Part shown: positions 55,807 to 64,000 of the stretch, one piece after another | Position numbering within the stretch: position 1 is the first letter of the stretch | How the letters are laid out: every line of letters begins with the position of its first letter | Source: Clostridia bacterium | Lineage (GTDB): Bacteria; Bacillota; DAOUPZ01 | Assembly (NCBI GenBank): GCA_030625885.1 | Contig: DAOUPZ010000012.1 | Location: 43,216 to 107,215 of the forward strand | DNA length: 64,000 nucleotides | Direction: 5' to 3' | The notes under the pieces: generated by a model | The model's input: only the letters and a program-made list of their open reading frames with translations | Databases searched by the model: none | Told to the model about the DNA's origin: nothing | Position numbers and translations under genes: made by a program

Positions 55807-57149
55807 CCCGTCGCCGGAAACATATCTACCGGCTGCACTTCCTGCAACTCATACCCCATCTCCGTAAGATACGCTAAATCTCGCGCTAAACTGCTGGGGT
55901 TACACGATACATACACAATCCGTGGTACATTCATCTTTGCAAAGGTTTCCAATACAATCTTATCGCACCCTTTGCGAGGCGGGTCAACAACCGCTACATC
56001 CATATGAATCCCCTGTTTTACCAAACAAGGTAATTCTTCTTCTGTTTTCCCTTCAATAAATTCCACATTCTCAATCCCATTTTCTTTCGCGTTTTCCCAC
56101 GCATCTTTGATGGCAGCACCGATCACTTCGATTCCATACACTTTTTTTGCCTTTTGCGCCAGCATGAGGGAAATGCTGCCTGTACCGCAATAGGCGTCAA
56201 GGACAGTTTCCCCGCCTGTTAAACCCGCATAGCCCAAGGCTTTAGCAAAGAGCACCTCTGCCTGTTTGGTATTGACCTGGAAAAATGATCTGGGTGATAT
56301 TTTATAACGAATCCCTGCCAATTCTTCAGTTATAGAGTCCTGCCCCCCTAACAGGATGGTCTCGTCTCCCATGATCACATTGGTACGTTTCGTGTTGATA
56401 TTTTGCATAATGCTGATAATCTGAGGAAACTCTTTTTGCAACTGTTCCGCTAATAACTGACCTTGTGGGAATTTTCGCCCGTTGGTTATAAAGACAACCA
56501 TTATATCATCTGTATTAAACCCGATACGCAGGAGAACATGACGCAGTAACCCTTTACTCGTTTCTTCATTATATATAGAAATATGATGTTCTAATATTTT
56601 TTCTTTTAACCATTGCATGATTTTAACCAGCTTTTCATGTTGAATATAACAAATGTCCGTATCAACAATATCATGGGTTCCCGGCGCATAAAATCCTGCG
56701 ACTACTTTTCCTTCCTTCAATCCCAAAGGCATTTGTACCTTATTGCGATAATACCAGGGATTGTCCATGCCAATAGCAGGATGAACGGGTACCTCTTCCA
56801 GTTTGCCAATGCGCCTGACAGCTTCTTTTACGACCTGAGTTTTAAAGTTAAGCTGCGCTTCATAGGCCATATGCTGTGTCTGGCAGCCGCCGCACTTGTA
56901 AAAAACAGGGCAGCGAGGCGTAATCCGCTCGGATGCTGTTTCAACTATTTCCTGTAATTCTCCTATTGCAAAATTTTTCTTTACTTCATTTATCCTTATT
57001 TCAGCTTTTTCTCCCGGAAGTACATAGGGCGTAAAAACAGCAAAGCCCTCTATTCTGCCTACGCCTTCGCCGAGATGATTTAAGTTTTCAATTTCTACGG
57101 TATATGTTTTCCCTTTTTGTACAGGTACATTTTTTCCCACTTTTACCAT
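55770..57149 (-). CDS. rlmD: 23S rRNA (uracil-5-)-methyltransferase RlmD/RlmCD type
   Basis: The 459-residue enzyme has an N-terminal TRAM domain (YTVEIENLNHLGEGVGRIEG, about 16-35), the iron-sulfur cysteines in CPVFYKCGGCQTQH (about 80-93), the SAM-binding VLDAYCGTGSISLMLA (about 315) and the catalytic SCNPSS near 415. It methylates uridines in 23S rRNA (RlmCD in Bacillus). The gene is single, with its own terminator; a duplicated copy of its 3' end lies at 46240. Confidence 0.92.
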   Translation of the reverse strand: MVKVGKNVPVQKGKTYTVEIENLNHLGEGVGRIEGFAVFTPYVLPGEKAEIRINEVKKNFAIGELQEIVETASERITPRCPVFYKCGGCQTQHMAYEAQLNFKTQVVKEAVRRIGKLEEVPVHPAIGMDNPWYYRNKVQMPLGLKEGKVVAGFYAPGTHDIVDTDICYIQHEKLVKIMQWLKEKILEHHISIYNEETSKGLLRHVLLRIGFNTDDIMVVFITNGRKFPQGQLLAEQLQKEFPQIISIMQNINTKRTNVIMGDETILLGGQDSITEELAGIRYKISPRSFFQVNTKQAEVLFAKALGYAGLTGGETVLDAYCGTGSISLMLAQKAKKVYGIEVIGAAIKDAWENAKENGIENVEFIEGKTEEELPCLVKQGIHMDVAVVDPPRKGCDKIVLETFAKMNVPRIVYVSCNPSSLARDLAYLTEMGYELQEVQPVDMFPATGHVECCALIERK

Positions 57150-57312
57150 TATTTTTACCTCTCTTTTTTCTCGAATCTGATAATATTTTTAGTTTTTAAA
57201 CATACAATTATTAATGTTTAAATTATGTATTCTTCACCCTACATCTTTTTCCCTACCAACATACTATATAATATAAATCCAAAGTTCCTTAATTATATTC
57301 TCTTCCCTATTT

Positions 57313-57344
57313 AAAAAGGTATACCTTGTTGGGTATACCTTTTT
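57313..57344. terminator. Bidirectional terminator
   Basis: Perfect arms AAAAAGGTATACC / GGTATACCTTTTT separated by six bases, between gatB and rlmD. Confidence 0.8.
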
Positions 57345-57399
57345 ATTATAATCTTTTTTATTTGATAGTTCCTGATTTTCGCTTCATGCAATAAGAGTG

Positions 57400-57680
57400 A
57401 AGAGTGAAGAACGATCCCGATGGTCGCTGGAAGAAAAAGATCACGGAATTCAAAATTTTATCTTTTTTATTCCCTTTTCATTCCTCCAGTAGCCAAAGGC
57501 TGCGATCTTCCCTCTATCCTTTAACTGTCCACTATCAACTGTCAACTTTCAACTGTCCTTTTATCTTTTCCTACCTGCTACCTGCTAACCCCTACCTGCT
57601 TCTTTTATCTTTTTCGTTCCTCGTTCAGCGACGAAAAGGAGCGCTCGTTCTTCTTCCAGCGAACGCAGAGAGCGATCTAT
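57400..57680. repeat. Composite low-complexity repeat block
   Basis: Contains ACTGTCC-ACTATCA-ACTGTCA-ACTTTCA-ACTGTCC (57525-57556), a run of CTACCTG/CTAACCC units (57579-57600), and inverted short copies of GTCGCTGGAAGAAAA (near 57413) and TTCTTCCAGCGAAC (near 57653). Blocks like this occur between genes in several genomes as dispersed repeats. Confidence 0.6.
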
Positions 57681-57681
57681 C

Positions 57682-59106
57682 CTACATTTTTTCCTTCAAC
57701 AACTTATTAACCAATGCAGGATTTGCTTTGCCGCGTGTTGCTTTCATAATTTGGCCAACTAAAAAACCTACTGCTTTTTCTTTACCATTATGATAATCCT
57801 CAACGGATTTTGGATTATTGGCAATGACTTCTTCAACAATTTTAGCCAATTCCCCTTCATCGCTGATTTGTACTAACCCTTTTTCTTTGATAATGACTTC
57901 CGGATCCTTGCCGGAAGCAAACATTTCCGCAAATACCGTTTTCGCAATCTTGCCGCTGATGGTGCCATTATCGATCAACTTCAGCATTTCAGCTAACTGA
58001 GCAGGTGCAATCTTGCATTCGTCAATTTCCATGTTGTTTTCGTTCAAATACATGGATAATTCACCCATGATCCAGTTGCTGACCACTTTGGAATTATGAT
58101 AACCCTTCATGCATTCATCATAGAAAACAGCTAGACCTTTTGAGGCGGTGATGACGCCCGCATCATATTCCGGCAGCCCATCTTCTTCAATCAAGCGCTT
58201 TTTACGCACATCAGGCAGTTCCGGAAGTTCATCTTTGATTCTCTGAATCCATTCCTCATCTACTTCAATGGGTACCAGATCGGGATCCGGGAAATAACGG
58301 TAATCATGAGCTTCTTCTTTACCCCGCATGGAAGATGTTACCCCTTTTTCATCATCCCAGCGGCGTGTTTCCTGAACAACCTCGCCCCCTGATTCCAATA
58401 TTTCCGTCTGGCGTTTCACTTCATATTCCAGCCCTTTTAGTACCCCTTTGAAGGAGTTCATATTTTTCAGTTCCGCTCTGATCCCAAATTCTTCCTGTCC
58501 CTTGGGCCGCAAGGAAATGTTCGCATCACAGCGCAGGGAACCTTCCTGCATTTTACAATCGGATACTTCTGTATATTCCAGAATACTCTTTAATTTTGTC
58601 AGGTATTCATAAGCTTCCTGGGGAGAACGCATATCCGCTTCGGATACGATTTCAATCAACGGTACACCGCAGCGATTGACGTCTACTGCACTGCTGCCAT
58701 AGCCTTCGGTATGAACCAGCTTACCGGCGTCCTCTTCCATATGGATGCGATTGACCCGTATTCGTTTTGTCTCTCCCTCAACATCAATATCGATATAGCC
58801 ATCTTTACAAATTGGCAAATCAAATTGTGATATTTGATACGCTTTGGGTAAATCAGGATAAAAATAGTTCTTCCGATCAAATTTGCTATAACGAGAAATT
58901 TCACAGTTTATTGCCATACCTGCTTTCATGGCAAATTCTAGCACAGATTTATTCAGTACCGGTAACACACCCGGCATGCCTAAACAAATAGGACAAACAT
59001 GTGTATTGGGCTGACCGCCAAATTCGTTGCTGCAGCCACAAAATATTTTTGACTTCGTTTTCAGTTCCGCATGGACTTCCAAACCAATAACAATTCCATA
59101 TTCCAT
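57682..59106 (-). CDS. gatB: Aspartyl/glutamyl-tRNA amidotransferase subunit B
   Basis: The 474-residue subunit starts [17 protein letters not shown] from ATG 59106 (TGAGGTG upstream; the frame extends 3 codons to a GTG). It has the zinc-site cysteines in [11 protein letters not shown] and [11 protein letters not shown], the kinase-like core ([12 protein letters not shown] near 260) and the C-terminal tail domain ending in [12 protein letters not shown]. It activates Glu on Glu-tRNA-Gln with ATP. It is last in the gatC-gatA-gatB operon. Confidence 0.97.
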   Translation of the reverse strand: MEYGIVIGLEVHAELKTKSKIFCGCSNEFGGQPNTHVCPICLGMPGVLPVLNKSVLEFAMKAGMAINCEISRYSKFDRKNYFYPDLPKAYQISQFDLPICKDGYIDIDVEGETKRIRVNRIHMEEDAGKLVHTEGYGSSAVDVNRCGVPLIEIVSEADMRSPQEAYEYLTKLKSILEYTEVSDCKMQEGSLRCDANISLRPKGQEEFGIRAELKNMNSFKGVLKGLEYEVKRQTEILESGGEVVQETRRWDDEKGVTSSMRGKEEAHDYRYFPDPDLVPIEVDEEWIQRIKDELPELPDVRKKRLIEEDGLPEYDAGVITASKGLAVFYDECMKGYHNSKVVSNWIMGELSMYLNENNMEIDECKIAPAQLAEMLKLIDNGTISGKIAKTVFAEMFASGKDPEVIIKEKGLVQISDEGELAKIVEEVIANNPKSVEDYHNGKEKAVGFLVGQIMKATRGKANPALVNKLLKEKM

Positions 59107-59130
59107 TATATTCACCTCAGTTCTTTATAT

Positions 59131-60606
59131 TTAACCTTTTAAGGGTGCTCTCTTCAGTGTGTCTTTTATATTTTGTTCAAATGCATACGCAGCACGCAGA
59201 ATTGTATTTTCATCAAATGCTTTTCCCATTAATTGAATGCCGATCGGCATACCAGCTGCATTATAGCCGCCGGGAATGGAAATAGAAGGGATGCCTGCCA
59301 GGTTTACCGGTATTGTGCAAATATCTGACAAGTACATAGATAATGGATCACTCGCCTTTTCTCCGATCTTGAATGCTGCCGAAGGTGATGTAGGTGATAA
59401 AATTACATCATAAGTTTCAAAAGCCTTTTCAAAATCTTGTTTAATTAAAGTTCGTACCTGTTGTGCTTTTTTATAGTAGGCATCGTAATATCCCGAGCTT
59501 AAGGCATACGTACCAATCATAATGCGCCGCTTTACCTCGGGGCCAAAACCTTGACTGCGTGACTTACAATATAATTCCATTAAATCATTGGCATCTTCTG
59601 CACGATAGGTATAGCGTACCCCGTCAAACCGTGCCAGGTTGGAACTCGCTTCCGCCGGAGCAATGATATAATAGACGGATACAGCATATTCCGTATTAGG
59701 AAGAGAAATTTCCTCACATTTTGCGCCCATGGCTTCAAACTGTTTGATGGACTGCTGAATATTATCAGCAACTTCCTGATCTACACCTTCGCCCAGGTAT
59801 TCTTTCGGTACCCCAATTTTCATTCCTTTGACATCCGGGATAAGCGCTTTCGTAAAATCAGGAACGTCCACATTGGCCGAAGTGGAATCCATAGCATCAT
59901 GACCACTGATTGCATTCATGACCAGCGCTGCATCTGTAACGTCTTTGGTAATGGGACCAATTTGATCCAAAGATGAGGCAAAGGCAACCAAGCCATAGCG
60001 GGATACACGTCCATATGTAGGTTTTAATCCCACAATACCACAAAAACTCGCAGGCTGACGGATGGAACCACCGGTATCGGAACCTAAGGAAATAATGGCT
60101 TCATCTGCAGCAATTGCGGCTGCAGAACCCCCGCTGGAACCACCAGGAACACGTTCTAAATCCCATGGATTATGGGTTGTCCCAAAATAGGAAGTTTCGG
60201 TAGACCCCCCCATAGCAAATTCGTCTAAATTTGTTTTTCCGATCATAACCGTTCCAGCCGTATTCAGCTTGTTCATAACCGTTGCATTATACGGCGATAC
60301 AAAATCAGCAAGCATCTTTGAGCTGCAGGTTGTTTTTACACCATCTGTACACATATTATCTTTGATGGCAATCGGAATCCCCATCAGCGGTGTTACGGTT
60401 TCCCCATTTTTTATCCGATGATCTATTTCATTGGCCTGCGCGATGGCTTGTTCTCTGGTTAAAGTTACATAAGAATTAACCTTTCCTTCAACTGCGTCAA
60501 TTCTCTCATAAACTGTCTTTGTAATTTCAGTTGCACTGACTTCTTTACCCACTAATTTTTCATGTAATTCATGAGCTGTCAATTCATTGAGTTTCAAGTT
60601 AATCAC
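59131..60606 (-). CDS. gatA: Aspartyl/glutamyl-tRNA amidotransferase subunit A
   Basis: The 491-residue amidase frees ammonia from glutamine for the transamidation. The Ser-cisSer-Lys triad is in PIAIKDN (Lys about 80) and [13 protein letters not shown] plus [16 protein letters not shown] (about 150-180). The annotated start is GTG 60606; the TTG three codons in has a better-spaced AAGGA. It lies 10 bp behind gatC and 24 bp ahead of gatB. Confidence 0.97.
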   Translation of the reverse strand: MINLKLNELTAHELHEKLVGKEVSATEITKTVYERIDAVEGKVNSYVTLTREQAIAQANEIDHRIKNGETVTPLMGIPIAIKDNMCTDGVKTTCSSKMLADFVSPYNATVMNKLNTAGTVMIGKTNLDEFAMGGSTETSYFGTTHNPWDLERVPGGSSGGSAAAIAADEAIISLGSDTGGSIRQPASFCGIVGLKPTYGRVSRYGLVAFASSLDQIGPITKDVTDAALVMNAISGHDAMDSTSANVDVPDFTKALIPDVKGMKIGVPKEYLGEGVDQEVADNIQQSIKQFEAMGAKCEEISLPNTEYAVSVYYIIAPAEASSNLARFDGVRYTYRAEDANDLMELYCKSRSQGFGPEVKRRIMIGTYALSSGYYDAYYKKAQQVRTLIKQDFEKAFETYDVILSPTSPSAAFKIGEKASDPLSMYLSDICTIPVNLAGIPSISIPGGYNAAGMPIGIQLMGKAFDENTILRAAYAFEQNIKDTLKRAPLKG

Positions 60607-60616
60607 TTCCTTCTCG

Positions 60617-60907
60617 TTAAGATTCTATGACTTGTGGCACAATAAAGTGTTCACCATCATGTTCCGGTGCATTAAGAAAAACTTTTTCACGATTGAGATT
60701 TTCTTTTGCCACATCTTCGCGGAAAACATTTTTTAAATGCAGCACATGAGACGTTGGCTTTATATTATTTGTATCAATTTTATTCATTTTACTAACATAA
60801 TCTAAAATGTTATTTAATTGACCCGTTAATTCTTCTTTTTCTTCTTCTGATACCTCTAAACGAGCCAGCTTGGCTACATGTTCAACATCATTCTTACTAA
60901 TAATCAT
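60617..60907 (-). CDS. gatC: Aspartyl/glutamyl-tRNA amidotransferase subunit C
   Basis: The 96-residue subunit starts [20 protein letters not shown] from ATG 60907 (AAGGTGG upstream; a TTG precedes it). The rest is the GatC linker and [16 protein letters not shown]. It stabilises the GatAB complex. It is first in the operon. Confidence 0.95.
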   Translation of the reverse strand: MIISKNDVEHVAKLARLEVSEEEKEELTGQLNNILDYVSKMNKIDTNNIKPTSHVLHLKNVFREDVAKENLNREKVFLNAPEHDGEHFIVPQVIES

Positions 60908-60996
60908 CAATATGACACCACCTTATTTTAATTTTTCGCTTATTTTTAACCTTAATATCTTCTTCTTAAATTAAAAAAAATCCTTTTTTTTAACAA

Positions 60997-61031
60997 AAAT
61001 ACTCAGGCTTTTTCATATGCCTAAGTATTTT
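60997..61031 (-). terminator. Terminator of the 61046 lipoprotein gene
   Basis: Stem AAAATACTCAGGC / GCCTAAGTATTTT with a T-rich tail on the minus strand. Confidence 0.75.
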
Positions 61032-61045
61032 AATTGCTGTTTCGT

Positions 61046-62023
61046 CTATTTTTCCTTAAATATTTTTTCGGCTTCTTTAATGTTGTTAAGTAAGACCGTT
61101 GCTTTCACTTTAACTAACACCTTATTTTGTTTAGTAACAGCCGTTTTTAAATCTTCAACTGCCATCTCAAACTTTTGTAATTCGTCCTGTTTATCCTTTT
61201 CCAAGAATTTATATTTCACTTCGTTTTGTTTAGCTTCTAATTTTGAAACATCTTCCAAAGCCTGTTGAGCATTACCCGCATAATTATCTAATACAACTTG
61301 CCGCGTTAAATATTTCATGGTTAAAACGATGGGTGAAATTTTATCTTGATAATACGCTCGAAATTGGGCTAAGTAGTAGGTTAGACCATTGGCATACATC
61401 AAACAGAAAAGTGGTTTTTTCTCACTGGCATATACTGTAAGGTTATCAATCCCCTCTTCGAATTCACGTATCATTTCCAATGGTACATTTCTTTTCATGA
61501 GTTCAGTTTCTAACTGATTCCACTTTGTATTTATTTCTACAATGTTTTTTTCTACTTTAGCCCATAATTCAGGTAAAGTGATCATCTCATCTTCTTGTTC
61601 TTGCATATTTCCTTCAGGCATACTTAAAGTTAATACATCTTCCAACACCGGCTTTTCCATAGGAATTTCATTACTGATTGTTACTTCAACAGGCCCTTCC
61701 TCTTTTTCTCCTTCCTGGGAAGAACCTTCTTCCTGTTGATCGCCCTGGGCTGGTTGAGCCAATTGTAGAGATTCTTTTTGGTATGCTGCTTTCCTTTCCT
61801 GTATCGTCATATCCCGCTCAACTTTAGGAATTTGTTCTATTTGTTGCATGACACTTAGCGAAATATTTTCTATTTCATTGATTGCTTTGGGTGTTTTGGG
61901 TTCAGATTCTGTCGTTCCTTGTTTTTTTTCCTCAGATTCCTGTGTTTTCTTATTACAGCCTGTCATCACCATAAACAGACATAATAATGTTAATAAAATT
62001 ATCAATAGATTTTTTTTGTTCAT
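61046..62023 (-). CDS. Lipoprotein with helical C-terminal domain
   Basis: The 325-residue product starts MNKKNLLIILLTLLCLFMVM with lipobox MTGC from ATG 62023 (GAGGTGGTGAGAG upstream; the frame to 62068 adds unrelated residues). A Glu/Gln/Ser-rich acidic linker (about 25-125) leads to an alpha-helical C-terminal domain with many Leu-Lys-Glu heptad-like runs. The function is unknown; a surface-exposed helical binding protein is possible. Confidence 0.75.
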   Translation of the reverse strand: MNKKNLLIILLTLLCLFMVMTGCNKKTQESEEKKQGTTESEPKTPKAINEIENISLSVMQQIEQIPKVERDMTIQERKAAYQKESLQLAQPAQGDQQEEGSSQEGEKEEGPVEVTISNEIPMEKPVLEDVLTLSMPEGNMQEQEDEMITLPELWAKVEKNIVEINTKWNQLETELMKRNVPLEMIREFEEGIDNLTVYASEKKPLFCLMYANGLTYYLAQFRAYYQDKISPIVLTMKYLTRQVVLDNYAGNAQQALEDVSKLEAKQNEVKYKFLEKDKQDELQKFEMAVEDLKTAVTKQNKVLVKVKATVLLNNIKEAEKIFKEK

Positions 62024-62133
62024 GCTCTCACCACCTCTGGTTATTATTTCACTAATTCTCGAAAACATGAGTGTCTAAACAAATGTTTTTTAAATGTATT
62101 ATGTATACTTATCGGTAAACAACTTAATTTCCA

Positions 62134-62162
62134 TTGACCAATATTCTAATCAAATATATAAT
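62134..62162 (+). promoter_or_regulatory. Sigma-A promoter of the pyruvate:ferredoxin oxidoreductase gene
   Basis: TTGACC (62134-62139), 17 bp, TATAAT (62157-62162). Transcription would start near 62170, about 200 nt before the ATG. Confidence 0.7.
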
Positions 62163-62225
62163 ATTAATAATATGGTACTATAAAGTAAGGGATCTATACC
62201 TCATTGTACATGATTAATACCAAAA

Positions 62226-62285
62226 ATTAAGATATTATTATATACTGTTTTCATTAAGAGTCTACAGAATGTAAAATATCTTAAT
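62226..62285 (+). promoter_or_regulatory. Hairpin in the pyruvate:ferredoxin oxidoreductase leader
   Basis: Perfect 11-base arms ATTAAGATATT / AATATCTTAAT enclose 38 bases in the 5' leader. It may stabilise the mRNA or bind a regulator; no known riboswitch class is recognised. Confidence 0.4.
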
Positions 62286-62347
62286 ATTTAGTCTATTCAA
62301 TTAATTGTAGCCATATTTTTAAGGTCTTTCTTTTTTTTTATACATAA

Positions 62348-64000
<1,653 letters not shown>

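Larger units (their letters stand above)
57150..57681. other. Intergenic region with terminator and tandem repeats
   Basis: It holds a terminator (57313-57344) and a composite repeat block (57400-57680). A 129-codon plus-strand frame here is not a gene: it consists of the repeats and reads into the gatB region in the wrong strand. Confidence 0.6.

Noticed and set aside
57404..57793. A 129-codon plus-strand open frame
   Set aside because: It consists of tandem repeats and the reverse of the gatB end, with no ribosome site and no natural protein composition.

Overview
The window reads as the chromosome of a low-GC, strictly anaerobic, endospore-forming Firmicute of the class Clostridia. The evidence is as follows. 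A spore-coat transglutaminase (tgl) and a YheC/D-type ATP-grasp gene point to sporulation. A pyruvate:ferredoxin oxidoreductase and a ferredoxin-fused EtfA next to a lactate-dehydrogenase-type flavoprotein point to anaerobic energy metabolism. GatCAB replaces glutaminyl-tRNA synthetase, and a CIRCE element marks heat-shock control. Strong AGGAGG ribosome sites, frequent TTG/GTG starts and T-rich terminators fit the same picture. I found no rRNA or tRNA gene and no CRISPR array.

Layout. 0-8 kb: a partial lipoprotein, a PadR/DUF2812 pair with a perfect palindromic operator, htpG under CIRCE, and glpK. 8-11.4 kb: an accessory patch with an AAA_13 ATPase resembling the PrrC/RloC anticodon nucleases, and a toxin-antitoxin locus whose toxin is broken. 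11.6-15.3 kb: an operon for a candidate electron-confurcating lactate dehydrogenase (flavoprotein, EtfB, Fd-EtfA). 15.7-24.2 kb: tgl, UPF0316, paired lipoproteins, yjdF with a probable yjdF-type riboswitch, dbpA, and small conserved proteins. 24.2-28.9 kb: a four-gene operon of ATP-grasp, two MurF-like ligases without the UDP-MurNAc-binding domain, and a second ATP-grasp. This is the best candidate here for an undescribed biosynthetic system. 29-36 kb: a TetR-MFS-ABC efflux locus with a clear promoter and operator, then an acyl-CoA synthetase. 36-46 kb: extracellular and accessory genes (a triple NlpC/P60 protein with two dead domains, MoaE-like, DUF3089 lipoprotein, radical SAM, C45 hydrolase, an intact toxin-antitoxin pair) mixed with gene remains (MATE, SF1 helicase, DUF5655, IS3 transposase, an NHLP-type RiPP precursor with an internal stop).

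46.2-55.8 kb: an SLH-anchored giant surface protein, a double DUF3089 lipoprotein and a two-component system. This block is flanked by diverged direct repeats of about 220 bp, each carrying the 3' end of an rlmD-type gene. 55.8-64 kb: conserved housekeeping (rlmD, gatB-gatA-gatC), a lipoprotein, and the start of the pyruvate:ferredoxin oxidoreductase gene running off the right edge.

Most genes are on the minus strand. Start codons were moved from the longest open frame wherever a Shine-Dalgarno site clearly favours another codon; each case is stated in its entry. Family names rest on recognition of motifs by eye; no database search was run.
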